The notes under the pieces: model-generated
What the model was told of the DNA's origin: nothing
The model's database searches: none
What the model saw: the letters and a program-made list of their open reading frames with translations, nothing else
Shown: positions 1 through 9,206 of the stretch, piece after piece
Layout: every line of letters starts with the position of its first letter
Position numbering within the stretch: position 1 is the stretch's first letter
From: Trichocoleus desertorum ATA4-8-CV12
GTDB taxonomy: Bacteria > Cyanobacteriota > Cyanobacteriia > FACHB-46
DNA length: 64,000 bases
NCBI GenBank assembly: GCA_019358975.1
Contig: JAHHIL010000002.1
Coordinates: 1-64,000 of the forward strand
Direction: 5' to 3'
Position numbers and translations under genes: made by a program

Positions 1-45
1 ACGTTGCTTTAATCGTGTCATTGAACATCGTTGGAGGATTTCCTT

Positions 46-97
46 CACTAGCAAGCTTGAGCAAGGGAGGGAACTCCCGGCTCCATTCTTGCTAGTG
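46..97. other. Long inverted repeat (hairpin)
   Basis: CACTAGCAAG at 46-55 pairs perfectly with CTTGCTAGTG at 88-97. A second stem, GGGAG with CTCCC (65-69 and 74-78), lies inside. It sits 11 bp past the stop of the minus-strand membrane gene. There is no T-tract on either side, so a simple intrinsic terminator is not clear. It could be a repeat-element end or a transcript-stabilising 3' structure. Confidence 0.6.
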
Positions 98-108
98 TGA
101 CTGGTATC

Positions 109-372
109 TTATTTATTGGCAAGCCCCCAAGCAGGAATTTTTTGCATTCTGCCGTCGATCAGCAGCAAGCAACTGTAGATCATTGGCCAGATGCCCATGA
201 TATTGAACAAAGCAATAATCAAGGGGTTAATGCCATTCCAATCGCCTGTAGACAGCTTTTGAATCAAGTTCAGCGTGTCTGGTTGGTTGGGAGGCGCTAG
301 CAAAAACGCATAGGCGATCGCCCCACCCCAAAGCAGCCAAAGTCCTAGTTTTCTACCCATGCCTGATCTCAA
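109..372 (-). CDS. Small two-segment membrane protein, possibly truncated
   Basis: An 87-residue protein starting MRSGMGRKLG (an alternative start is Met5). It has two hydrophobic stretches, roughly residues 10-26 and 50-70, separated by a polar loop. The text resembles the N-terminal part of a conserved cyanobacterial integral membrane protein that, as I recall it, continues with further membrane segments. Here it ends soon after the second segment with IPAWGLANK and a TAA stop. The downstream frame does not resume recognisable membrane sequence, and an inverted repeat begins within about 12 bp. I infer a truncated copy, but a naturally short family member is possible. Function unknown. Confidence 0.55.
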   Translation of the reverse strand: MRSGMGRKLGLWLLWGGAIAYAFLLAPPNQPDTLNLIQKLSTGDWNGINPLIIALFNIMGIWPMIYSCLLLIDGRMQKIPAWGLANK

Positions 373-429
373 AGTTACACATTATTAAGTAAATCAATTT
401 TAAGGAGGGAACCTGAGAAGCCGCCTCTA

Positions 430-769
430 TATCATCTTAGTGGCGTCAATCTCAGTGAGGCGAAGTTGAGTGGCGCTGATTTGCAGGAGGCGAATCTGTC
501 CACCGCAAATTTTACTAAAGCCAAGCTTCGGGGCGTCAATCTGACCGGAGCCGACTTGACGGGGGCGAACCTAAATCGGGCTTACCTCGGTCGCGCCGAA
601 CTGGATTGGAGCCAAGCAGATTTGAGTGATGCCAGTCAGTGTTTTAGGCGTCAAGATTGAGGGCACAGAATTTAGTGGGGTTACCCTGCCCGAAATGACT
701 CGCCGCTACCTGTGTTTGGTCGCCAGTGGCCATACGCCTTGGAGTCAAAAAAAACTCAAGAAACCTTGA
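430..769 (+). pseudogene. Pentapeptide-repeat protein, frameshifted and 5'-truncated
   Basis: The reading frame shows A(D/N)LXX repeats (for example LSGADLQEANL, LTGADLTGANL) typical of the right-handed beta-helix pentapeptide family. The frame stops at 658-660 after an out-of-frame CFRRQD tail. If one copy of the tandem CAGTCAGT at 633-640 is removed, the repeat frame runs on as DASVLGVKIEGTEFSGVTLP. It then gives a C-terminal MTRRYLCLVASGHTPWS segment, seen in intact cyanobacterial pentapeptide proteins, and ends at a TGA at 767-769. There is no good start codon or ribosome site, and the frame is closed by a TGA at 364-366. I read this as a remnant broken by a 4-bp duplication. Confidence 0.8.
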
Positions 770-782
770 ACTGTGAGCAGGA

Positions 783-3700
783 CTAGAAGCGAGTTTCGTA
801 TTCTAGGACTGCTCGGCTGTCTCCCGAAAGATCTGTAGAGCCGCGCAACAGAAATTCCTCGCTGAGACGATAGCGCAAACCAAACTGGGTAGGCTGGTCT
901 GCGGTTAGCACCCGAAGCACCGAAGCGGAAACGTTTTGAGTGATGTCCACACTTGCCTCTGCTGCTAGGCCCAAGGTTGAGGAACGTGATTCTTCGGAAG
1001 TGACGATGGTCGGGAACAGTCGAAATTCACTCAGTCCTAGGGCGTTACCAATGACCCCTTGAATGTTGGTCAGTAGGGCTGAGCCCGCCAAGTTCGCTAG
1101 ACCTAGAGTGCTATCGCCGCGTCCCAGGGTATTGACGAAACCACCCCCTAAGAGTCCAATGATTTCGTTGCGGCTCCGTGAAGGGCTACTAGTGAGTTCT
1201 AAGTTGTCAAACAGTTCGCTTGCAGGCCCGGTGGCTGTCGCTTCGATGCGAACCGTTTGCAGTGCCCCTAAACTGGTCGCTGGCACATCTTCCACTTCGG
1301 AAGGCGACAAGGTAGAAACTGTGCGGCTGCGGGTCACTTCGGGTACAGAAGTAATCAACTGGATATCTAAAGTAGGGTCTAAACCTTGGTCTGGCGTAAA
1401 TACTGCGGTTTGGGGATAACCTCGGGCTAAAGTAAAGCGAGTGGTAAAGAGATTGACTTGACCTGTACGCAGGCGAATCGTGCCATCGGGCCGCAAGTTG
1501 TTTAAGGTGCCGTTGAGGGTAATGTCACCGGAAGCAATAAAGTTCAAGATGGGCTGACGGACAATTCGCAGATCATTGCCTAAGGTGAGCCGGAGATCGT
1601 TAAAGCGGGGGACAGTAGCGGATTCAGTTTCGCTATTCAGGTTAGTCGTGGTGGCCGTAGCTGTGGTTGTGTCACTTGTGTCTGGTAGTTGAACTTGGCC
1701 ATTGGCCAGTCTAATTTCACCGCCAATTCTCGGTTCTAGAGCGTTACCAGTCACGATGACCTGACCTTCTACGCCCCCTCGGTATAGGCCTTTGAGATTG
1801 AGAGAAATTCTGTCGAGGTTGGCGGTTAGGGGAGTGGCGGCATCTGGGCTACCGGGGCGGAAGTCTTCAAAGATGGGGAGAATGCCTTGAGCGACGACTT
1901 GCCCTTGGCTAAATTGTCCTTGAATTCCTTCGACAAGGATGCGATCGCGATCGAAGCGAATTGTGCCATTGACATTGGTTAAAGGTTCGGGGAGGGCTTG
2001 AGCCGTAAAGGTGGCATCTTGGAAGGTGGCAATCCCAGTCGCGATCGGTTGCTCTAAAGTGCCCCGGACTTGTAAGTTCACCTGTCCTTGGCCATCCACC
2101 CAGGCGGCTTGAGGCGTGAGTGCGTTTAAGAGTGCTAAACCCTCATTTCTCACATCTACATTTAAGCTAATTTCGTTGCTGGTGGGTGGAGTGCTGAAGG
2201 GGAGTGCTACCGGAATACTACCAGAAACGGTAAGAGGCTCTGGGCCGTTGACAAGCACAGTACTGCCAAAGTTGAGGCGGGCATTGTTGTAATTAAAACT
2301 GCCCCTAGCGGTCTCGATGGAAGTACCGTTTAGGGTGCCCTCCGCTAAACTCAGCTCTCCCACTGCTTGCGGATTCATCAAGCTGCCTGCCAACGTGGCA
2401 GTTGCATTGAGTTCTCCGGTGATGTCCAAAGGCAAAGTAACAAATTGATCCAGCGTTTCTAGAGACAAGTTCTCAATCTGTAATTGACCTGACTGAGTTT
2501 GGCCGCCAACTTGTCCGGAGAAGGCAACTAAGGTGTCTCCAGATTGGAATCGCAGCGGTAACAGGGTCAGGACGCCGTTCTCAAAGTTGCCGTTTAGTAA
2601 CACTAAGTCGGCGGTGTACTCGTCCCACTGCCAGTCTTGCCCTTGAACATCAAAATTAAGTGAGATTCCAGCTTCGGGAGAACCAGCGAAGCTAATGTTG
2701 CCTGTGAAATCACCTTCTAGATCAGCTAAGTCAGGCAGAGGAGATGCAGCGTCACGCAGAGCTACTTGCTGGCTGAGTAACGTCTCGATTTCGGAGAACC
2801 GCCGGAGTTGGGTTTGCAAAGGTGTTTCTGGTAAACCAACTGCTACGGTCTGGACATCAGCTGCCCTAGCATAGGTCGGTGCGCCTAAGCCACGGGTAAT
2901 GTCTTGCAGCTCAAACCATTGAAGGGTAGCCAATATATCTTGTAGGGACCCTTGGGCGACATCTATCTGACCCTTGAACTGTGGGCCTGCAGCCGTTTGC
3001 AGCACGTTGCCTGCGAGGAGATACTGGCTTTGACCGATCCGGAGTTCGCCACCTGTCAGGGCAGCAATGCCATTGGCGTAGCGGAAGCGGCCCCGGAACT
3101 CATCGCCTACAATCGTGCCGAGCGCAGGTTTGGCGATCGCAACTTCACCCACGACCGTCGATTGCTTCAAGTTGACATCAAAGTTACCGCTGAGCAGCCC
3201 TGCGACATTTCCTAAACCTAGCTGGGCACCTGGAGCCAAATTCAACGCCGCCAGTGGGAAGCTCTGGACATTCACGAGCAACTGATCGCCTTGGGCTTTG
3301 CCTTGAGCGATCGCCTCATCTCGCTGGATAAAGAAAGCTCTGGGTTGGTTGTTGGGATCGAGGGCTAGTTCTACGCGATCGCGATCGCCTGCCACGGCTA
3401 GATTCACCCCTTGTCCCGTCACCATCACGTTGCCCGTCAGAACAGGTTCAAAGGGCACACCATTGAGAGCAAACTGATTGAAGCGCAAGTTGCCTGCGAC
3501 GTTGGGAGCTGTAGGGGTGCCTGTCAAGCGTCCCGTAAAGTCGGCTCGGCCTGCCAACTGCAAAGTCTCAGGAACTTCAAAGGGTAAAGCATTGAGCGCA
3601 TAGTCACGCGCTTGCACATTCAAGTTTAGGCTGGTAACTTCTGGGGCATTCTCGCCTTCTGTGCGTACGGCAATGATGCCACTAGCACTGACGTTAGGAG

Positions 3701-5672
3701 CGGTTGCTTCTTGTACCAGTAAGTTTTCTCCTGTCCAACGTACGGTCGCAAGCAGCGGTTGTTGCACGATCGCCAGCCCTTCAGAGAGGCGTACCCGACC
3801 TGCTGCCTGAATCGCACTCAGATCAAAGGCTTCTGTGGTACCTGCCAACTGCAAAGCCCCACTCAACTGCCCCCGCAAGTCAGGCGAAAGACGCGGGAGC
3901 TGAATTTGTGACACATCTGCCAATGCCTGCCAACGGCCTTGATTCAAACTAATGTTATTGAGCGCAACGGTGCCCCCAACCACATTCAGAAACGCTTTGC
4001 CCGCTGCTTGAATCGCATTTGCCTGAGTATTATCGGTCGTCCCTGAGAGGGCAATTTCGCCCCTAAGTTGGCCGCGAAACTGGGAAGGGACTTGCTCAAA
4101 CCAACTCAGTTGAACGTCCTGGGCTTTGACCAAAGCTTGCCAGCGGCCTTCTGCAAACTGGGCGTTGGCGCTGACGATGCCACCTGCGGCGTTGGGAGCT
4201 TGAGCCTGTACCACCGTTTGCAGATTGCCACCCAAAGGCCCATAAATCTGGGCTTTGCCGCTGACCAGGCCAATACTGGTAGGCAGTTCAGTGCCATAAG
4301 TTTGGGCGATCGCATCTCCAGGTAAGTTCTGGCCTGCAAAATCTAAAACTAGGCCGCCTTCTTCCCCAAACTTAATGCCACCGCTGCCCGTGACTGTACC
4401 GCCAACTTCTGGCGTGGCCTTAATTTGGTCGAAGATGACCTTGGACTCTGCTGTGACCAAAGCAAAGTTAGTGCTGATGCGACTGAAATCAACTTTGTCA
4501 ATGCGAGCAGTTTTGGTGGTGACGACCGTTCCTGCGAGGACAGGCTTCTCGATCGGGCCACTCAACCGGAAAGCCCCCCGCACTTCTCCCGCTGTGGCAA
4601 AGGGCAACTCCTCCACTTTGAGGGTGTCGAGCAAATTAGCCACACTCACTGGGTTGAGACGTCCCCGCAAATCGTAGTTAGACTGCGTGTTGAGCGTGCC
4701 CACCACCTGGATCGGCAGTTTGCCATAGAACGTGCTGACGTTTTCTAGAGCAATTTGCTGTCCTTGGAAGCGCACAAAGCCTTTAGCCTGCCGAAACGGT
4801 TGGGGGACTTGCCTCACCTGAGCCGTGACGGTTTTTAGTTCCGCACGGCCCTCTAGTTTTACAGGCTCATCTGGGTTAGCCTGCACAGCGATCGTGCCAT
4901 CTACGCGACCGCCTTGAAAATCCAGGGGTAGGTCAAGAATGCGGCTGATATCGGATGCCAGGAGATCTTGCGCCCGAATTTGTAGCTTTGTCTGCTGAAC
5001 TCGCAACTGAGATTCGCCCTTCAGCCTCAGGTTGCCTCCGCGCAACGGTTGGCCGCTAGCCTCAAAAGCAATGCGCTGGTTTTGGTCAAAAAAGTTAGCT
5101 GCACCATTAACTTGCTGAAAGGCGATCGCCACTTTGTCCCGCTTAGTAGCTGGGTAGGGAATCAGGACGATGCCCGCATCCCGAAACCGAATTACATCTA
5201 GATCAGTTTTGATCAGCCCCGCTTCTTCTTGAGCTTTAACGCGCGTAGAAATCCACTCGCCACTTTTTGCTTGCTCTACATAAATGGTGGGTTTGACTAA
5301 AGTAATGCTGGGCTTTAGGGTTCGGGTAAACAATAGCTGTAAAAGATTGAATTCAACCTCTACCGCCGCAACGCCGAGGCGATCGGGATCAGTGGGTGTG
5401 GCAGGAACCGCAGAAGCACCAAAGCGAATGCTATTGAGATCAAAGCGATCGACTTCTCCTAGCTCTACAGGGCGGCTCAACGTTTGACTGAGGTTTTTTT
5501 CAATTAAAGGCGCGAGGTCATTGTGGACAAAATTCCAAGCCCACCAAGCACCACCCGCAATGCCAGCAAGCAAAAGAACTCCTACGGTAGCGCTGGAACG
5601 ACTGAATAACAGTAGCCACAGGCGTCGGTTAGGAGGAGTAGGTTCGTTACCCGAAGGGGGAGTTTGGGTCAT
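783..5672 (-). CDS. TamB-like translocation/assembly protein (DUF490 C-terminus)
   Basis: A very large 1629-residue protein. A Pro-rich cytoplasmic start is followed by one membrane anchor at about residues 18-45. A long beta-strand-rich region of repeated short G-x-A-x-hydrophobic segments comes next, then a C-terminal TamB/DUF490 domain (about 1250-1629) ending in LEYETRF. The final aromatic residue recalls outer-membrane beta-signal termini. Family knowledge: TamB proteins are anchored in the inner membrane, span the periplasm and act with an Omp85 partner or as lipid-transport bridges; cyanobacteria and chloroplasts (TIC236) have long versions. The ATG at 5672 is the only sensible start. 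It stands alone, with about 370 bp of empty upstream DNA. Exact role in this organism is inferred. Confidence 0.9.
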   Translation of the reverse strand: MTQTPPSGNEPTPPNRRLWLLLFSRSSATVGVLLLAGIAGGAWWAWNFVHNDLAPLIEKNLSQTLSRPVELGEVDRFDLNSIRFGASAVPATPTDPDRLGVAAVEVEFNLLQLLFTRTLKPSITLVKPTIYVEQAKSGEWISTRVKAQEEAGLIKTDLDVIRFRDAGIVLIPYPATKRDKVAIAFQQVNGAANFFDQNQRIAFEASGQPLRGGNLRLKGESQLRVQQTKLQIRAQDLLASDISRILDLPLDFQGGRVDGTIAVQANPDEPVKLEGRAELKTVTAQVRQVPQPFRQAKGFVRFQGQQIALENVSTFYGKLPIQVVGTLNTQSNYDLRGRLNPVSVANLLDTLKVEELPFATAGEVRGAFRLSGPIEKPVLAGTVVTTKTARIDKVDFSRISTNFALVTAESKVIFDQIKATPEVGGTVTGSGGIKFGEEGGLVLDFAGQNLPGDAIAQTYGTELPTSIGLVSGKAQIYGPLGGNLQTVVQAQAPNAAGGIVSANAQFAEGRWQALVKAQDVQLSWFEQVPSQFRGQLRGEIALSGTTDNTQANAIQAAGKAFLNVVGGTVALNNISLNQGRWQALADVSQIQLPRLSPDLRGQLSGALQLAGTTEAFDLSAIQAAGRVRLSEGLAIVQQPLLATVRWTGENLLVQEATAPNVSASGIIAVRTEGENAPEVTSLNLNVQARDYALNALPFEVPETLQLAGRADFTGRLTGTPTAPNVAGNLRFNQFALNGVPFEPVLTGNVMVTGQGVNLAVAGDRDRVELALDPNNQPRAFFIQRDEAIAQGKAQGDQLLVNVQSFPLAALNLAPGAQLGLGNVAGLLSGNFDVNLKQSTVVGEVAIAKPALGTIVGDEFRGRFRYANGIAALTGGELRIGQSQYLLAGNVLQTAAGPQFKGQIDVAQGSLQDILATLQWFELQDITRGLGAPTYARAADVQTVAVGLPETPLQTQLRRFSEIETLLSQQVALRDAASPLPDLADLEGDFTGNISFAGSPEAGISLNFDVQGQDWQWDEYTADLVLLNGNFENGVLTLLPLRFQSGDTLVAFSGQVGGQTQSGQLQIENLSLETLDQFVTLPLDITGELNATATLAGSLMNPQAVGELSLAEGTLNGTSIETARGSFNYNNARLNFGSTVLVNGPEPLTVSGSIPVALPFSTPPTSNEISLNVDVRNEGLALLNALTPQAAWVDGQGQVNLQVRGTLEQPIATGIATFQDATFTAQALPEPLTNVNGTIRFDRDRILVEGIQGQFSQGQVVAQGILPIFEDFRPGSPDAATPLTANLDRISLNLKGLYRGGVEGQVIVTGNALEPRIGGEIRLANGQVQLPDTSDTTTATATTTNLNSETESATVPRFNDLRLTLGNDLRIVRQPILNFIASGDITLNGTLNNLRPDGTIRLRTGQVNLFTTRFTLARGYPQTAVFTPDQGLDPTLDIQLITSVPEVTRSRTVSTLSPSEVEDVPATSLGALQTVRIEATATGPASELFDNLELTSSPSRSRNEIIGLLGGGFVNTLGRGDSTLGLANLAGSALLTNIQGVIGNALGLSEFRLFPTIVTSEESRSSTLGLAAEASVDITQNVSASVLRVLTADQPTQFGLRYRLSEEFLLRGSTDLSGDSRAVLEYETRF

Positions 5673-6045
5673 CTCATCTGCAACATCAGCAAGCTGGGGA
5701 ATGCCAATAAGAATCTATCCCACGATGCTCAAATTCCCAAGCAGAAACCAAAGTTGAGTTACAAAAACCAATACATTCCTTTAGAAGTAATTTCGGCAAG
5801 TCAGCAGGATAAAGTGGCATTCCCCAAGCCAGCATGACTCAGATTTGTCGGCGCAAGTTTCACAAGTTGGTAATTCTCTCGTTGCGCTCTGCAAGCCGAT
5901 CGGGTGGTTCTCTAGCTCACAAGGCCAATAGTCAAGATCCCGGTGACGTAGCCCTCGCTGGATTGGCTGGAGCTATCTCAACATGCACAGGGCGCGATCG
6001 CCTCTAAGATAGGAAAGAACTGTGGTCACAAAATGCTTAAAGCCC
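5673..6045. other. Gene-free spacer
   Basis: A divergent intergenic region between the tamB-like gene (minus) and the DUF3110 gene (plus). It must carry promoters for both. I see no RNA gene, strong hairpin or mobile element. A HIP1 octamer lies near 5995. Confidence 0.5.
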
Positions 6046-6429
6046 ATGCGTGTGTTCGTTCTACTTTTTAATGCCCGGACGGAAAACGAAGGAATTCACA
6101 CGATTCAGATCCAAGACCCGGAGCGGGGTGAACGGAATGTGGTTCTGATGTTTGAATCGGAAGATGATGCCACTCGATTTGGCTTGTTATTGGAAGCCCA
6201 GGACTTTCCAACTCCAATGGTGGAGACGTTTGAACTAGAAGAAATTGAAGAATTTTGCCGAGGAGCTGATTACGACTGTAATTTAGTGCCAGAAGACACC
6301 TTGGCGATGCCACCAGAATCTAATGTGGATCAAACCGATTGGCAAGAAGAAGGGGCAGAACCCCCGGTTCTAGAAGCTCCAGATTCGGAGATCGAGCGCA
6401 TTCGTCGTCGTTTGGAAGGACTTCTGTAA
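6046..6429 (+). CDS. DUF3110 domain protein
   Basis: A 127-residue acidic protein starting MRVFVLLFNART. The core (residues 1-80) has alternating strands and helices with the motif VVLMFESEDDATRFGLLLEAQDFP, characteristic of DUF3110, a family restricted to cyanobacteria and plastids with no established function. The C-terminal 40 residues are Glu/Pro-rich and end in a basic/acidic helix (SEIERIRRRLEGLL). An upstream GTG at 6022 would add eight residues; I prefer the ATG at 6046 because homologues begin at the first beta strand. murQ follows 6 bp later, so the two are probably co-transcribed. Confidence 0.85.
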   Translation: MRVFVLLFNARTENEGIHTIQIQDPERGERNVVLMFESEDDATRFGLLLEAQDFPTPMVETFELEEIEEFCRGADYDCNLVPEDTLAMPPESNVDQTDWQEEGAEPPVLEAPDSEIERIRRRLEGLL

Positions 6430-6435
6430 GTAATC

Positions 6436-7413
6436 ATGTCTCAAGACTCCCACCCTGCCAACGCCGTCAATGGCGAACAGCTCCCCCATCATTTTCCCGA
6501 TGAGCGCGGCTACTTGCTAACGGAACAAGTGAATCCTAACAGCCAAAATCTGGATCAATTAAGTGCTCTAGAGTTGGTGGAGTTGTTTAATCGCGAAGAT
6601 GCTCAAACGATTGCAGCGATCGCGTCAGCTCGGCAAGAACTAGCTCTAGCAATTGAGCAAACCGCTGTGGCATTGCGGCAAGGGGGACGGCTGTTTTACA
6701 TCGGTGCAGGTACCAGTGGTCGTCTAGGAGTCTTGGATGCTGCTGAATGTCCTCCCACTTTTTGTACACCGCCCGAATTGGTGCAAGGCATCATTGCGGG
6801 TGGAGCGGGGGCTTTGGTGCGGAGTTCGGAAGACTTAGAAGACTGCGCTGAAGATGGAGCAGAGGCGATCGCCCATCGTCATGTCACCGAACTAGATGTG
6901 GTAGTAGGAATTACAGCGGGGGGCACGACACCCTACGTTCACGGCGCTTTACAAGCGGCGCGGCAACGGGGAGCGACGACGATTTTTATGGCTTGTGTGC
7001 CAGCGGAGCAAGTCTCCGTCAAAGCAGACATTGACATTCGCTTGATCGTAGGGCCAGAGGTATTAGCAGGCTCTACTCGCCTTAAGTCTGGTACGGTTAC
7101 CAAGCTAGCGCTCAATATTTTGTCTACTGGGGTGATGGTGCAACTGGGCAAGGTCTACGGCAATCGTATGATCGATGTTTCCGTCACTAACAAAAAGCTG
7201 CACGATCGCGCTTTGCGAATTCTTCAAGACCTAACTGATCTCAGCCGGGAAGAAGCAGGCTGGTTGCTAGAGCGCAGCGGTCGCTCGGTGAAGTTGGCGC
7301 TGTTGATGTATTGGACGGGTTTATCGCGCGAAGAAGGCGATCGCCTTTTAGTCCAACACCAGGGCAACTTGCGCCAAGCGGTGTTGGGCTACCAGCAATC
7401 TCTCAAATCGTAA
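6436..7413 (+). CDS. murQ: N-acetylmuramic acid 6-phosphate etherase
   Basis: A 325-residue enzyme that cleaves the lactyl ether of MurNAc-6-phosphate to GlcNAc-6-phosphate and D-lactate in the cytoplasm, a step in peptidoglycan recycling. It has one SIS sugar-isomerase domain (about residues 50-220), with the phosphosugar-binding stretch YIGAGTSGRLGVLDAAECPP near residue 90. The family segment SGTVTKLALNILST is near residue 218, and a C-terminal helical UBA-like part follows. Length matches the family (about 300 residues). It lies 6 bp after the DUF3110 gene. No kinase such as AnmK or other recycling gene is in the window. Confidence 0.95.
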   Translation: MSQDSHPANAVNGEQLPHHFPDERGYLLTEQVNPNSQNLDQLSALELVELFNREDAQTIAAIASARQELALAIEQTAVALRQGGRLFYIGAGTSGRLGVLDAAECPPTFCTPPELVQGIIAGGAGALVRSSEDLEDCAEDGAEAIAHRHVTELDVVVGITAGGTTPYVHGALQAARQRGATTIFMACVPAEQVSVKADIDIRLIVGPEVLAGSTRLKSGTVTKLALNILSTGVMVQLGKVYGNRMIDVSVTNKKLHDRALRILQDLTDLSREEAGWLLERSGRSVKLALLMYWTGLSREEGDRLLVQHQGNLRQAVLGYQQSLKS

Positions 7414-7575
7414 TTCGGGGTACAGGCTCAGCTACAGTAGTATTTATACGTACCTGCTCCCTTTTTGAAAAATTTTTAGCTAAACCGAGAATAGCTCTCG
7501 ATTCCTTTCAGCAGGAGCAGCGTGTAAGCTACTGCCTGACTCTGTCGGGTTCTGTCTCAGGAGCAAACGATAACT

Positions 7576-9099
7576 ATGACTACTGCTGCGTCAGAAGCCT
7601 CTGCCATCATCTTAATGGTCCTAGCCACTCTAGGAATTTTGGGTTGGGGATTTTACCGAGCCAAACCTTTTGGCAAGCTGGGGATTCTGGCTTGGCTACA
7701 GTCTGTGGTGCTGATGTCACCTTGGCTGCTGTTCTTTGGACTATTTGCCGCTGGCATTTACCTCAACTTAGTCGGCATTTTGTTTTTGATCGTGGCCTCG
7801 ACTGGGCTGTATGTTCTCTTAGGGAAGCAATTGCGGGCGGCAGGCCAAGACACGGTCCTGCGGGAACGAGCCGCTGCCATGCTAAAGGCGCGTCAGGACG
7901 CCAATGCTGGGCCTACTAGTCATGAAGGTCATGAACCTGGGCAACCCGGAGCCGAATCTACGCTGACTCCGCTAGAGACAGAAGCGTTGCCGATTCCAGC
8001 CGAAGATCTCAAAGCAATTCAAGGCATTTTCGGGATTGATACCTTCTTTGCAACTGAAACGATTCCTTATCAAGAGGGAGCCGTTTTCAAGGGTAATCTG
8101 CGCGGGGACGTGGATGGCGTGTATACGCGCCTAACTGAGAGTTTGCAGGAACGCTTGGGCGATCGCTATCGCTTATTTTTGGTGGAAAACCAAGAGGGTC
8201 GGCCAGTAGTAATCGTGCTGCCGAGTCGCAACGATCCCAAGCCCACCACGTTACCGCAGAAGCTTTTGGCTTTGTCGCTGGCGATCGCAACGGTTGCCAC
8301 TTGTTTAGAAACAGGCGGCATTCTCCTAGGTTTCGATTTCTTTAGCGCTCCGGAACGCTTCCGCGAAGTTTTACCAATCGGGGGCGGAATTCTGGCAGTG
8401 TTGGCAGCTCACGAAATCGGTCATCGGGTTCTAGCGCGCCGTCACCAAGTTCGGCTCAGTCTCCCGTTCTTCTTTCCGACCGCACAATTAGGCTCTTTCG
8501 GAGCTTTAACCCGATTTGAATCGATTGTGCCGAACCGTACGGCTCTGTTTGATGTCGCGTTTGCGGGGCCAGCCGCAGGGGGTTTGCTTTCTTTGTTGAT
8601 GCTAGTCACGGGGCTGGTGTTGTCCCATCCGGGTAGTTTGTTTCAGGTGCCAGCAGACTTCTTCAAGGGTTCTATTTTGGTTGGCACTTTGGCCAAAGTC
8701 ATCTTGGGATCTGCGTTGCAAAACTCGCTAGTAGATGTCCATCCCTTAACCGTGATTGGCTGGCTGGGCTTAGTGGTGAGCGCGCTAAACTTGATGCCTG
8801 CTGGCCAATTGGATGGTGGTCGTGTCGTGCAAGCTATTTACGGTCGTAAAACTGCGGGTCGAGCCACGGTTGCGACTTTAGTTCTTTTGGCGATCGCCGC
8901 TTTTGCCAATGCACTGGCTTTGTATTGGGCGATCATCATTTTGTTTCTCCAGCGAGATTTAGAACGACCCAGCCTGAATGAACTATCTGAACCCGACGAT
9001 GCCCGTGCAGGTCTAGGGTTGCTGGCCTTGTTTTTGATGATTGCCACGCTCTTACCCCTCACGCCTAGCTTGGCAGGTCGCTTGGGAATTGGTGGCTAA
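7576..9099 (+). CDS. Site-2 protease family (M50) membrane protease, EGY1-like
   Basis: A 507-residue polytopic protein. Two N-terminal hydrophobic segments (about 8-75) are followed by a soluble region (about 85-215). A membrane core comes next, containing the metalloprotease zinc motif HEIGH near residue 279 and the third zinc-ligand motif LDGGR near residue 412, preceded by NLMPAGQ. The arrangement, with a long soluble N-terminal part before the protease core, is that of the cyanobacterial and chloroplast EGY1/EGY2 group rather than the short RseP type; I see no PDZ domain. Family knowledge: intramembrane zinc proteolysis. Substrate unknown. It starts about 160 bp after murQ. Confidence 0.9.
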   Translation: MTTAASEASAIILMVLATLGILGWGFYRAKPFGKLGILAWLQSVVLMSPWLLFFGLFAAGIYLNLVGILFLIVASTGLYVLLGKQLRAAGQDTVLRERAAAMLKARQDANAGPTSHEGHEPGQPGAESTLTPLETEALPIPAEDLKAIQGIFGIDTFFATETIPYQEGAVFKGNLRGDVDGVYTRLTESLQERLGDRYRLFLVENQEGRPVVIVLPSRNDPKPTTLPQKLLALSLAIATVATCLETGGILLGFDFFSAPERFREVLPIGGGILAVLAAHEIGHRVLARRHQVRLSLPFFFPTAQLGSFGALTRFESIVPNRTALFDVAFAGPAAGGLLSLLMLVTGLVLSHPGSLFQVPADFFKGSILVGTLAKVILGSALQNSLVDVHPLTVIGWLGLVVSALNLMPAGQLDGGRVVQAIYGRKTAGRATVATLVLLAIAAFANALALYWAIIILFLQRDLERPSLNELSEPDDARAGLGLLALFLMIATLLPLTPSLAGRLGIGG

Positions 9100-9206
9100 A
9101 CTCATCAAAAAGCCTGTTATTCTAACTGACATCATCCATAATTTGAATAGGGTGCTCCTAAATTAGTTCCTGCATCTGCATCCCTAAGGTATGACACCGA
9201 ATCGCT

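Noticed and set aside
7311-7919. A 202-codon open frame overlapping murQ and the site-2 protease gene
   Set aside because: It lies in another frame of two well-supported genes and has no recognisable domain; a shadow of GC-rich coding DNA.
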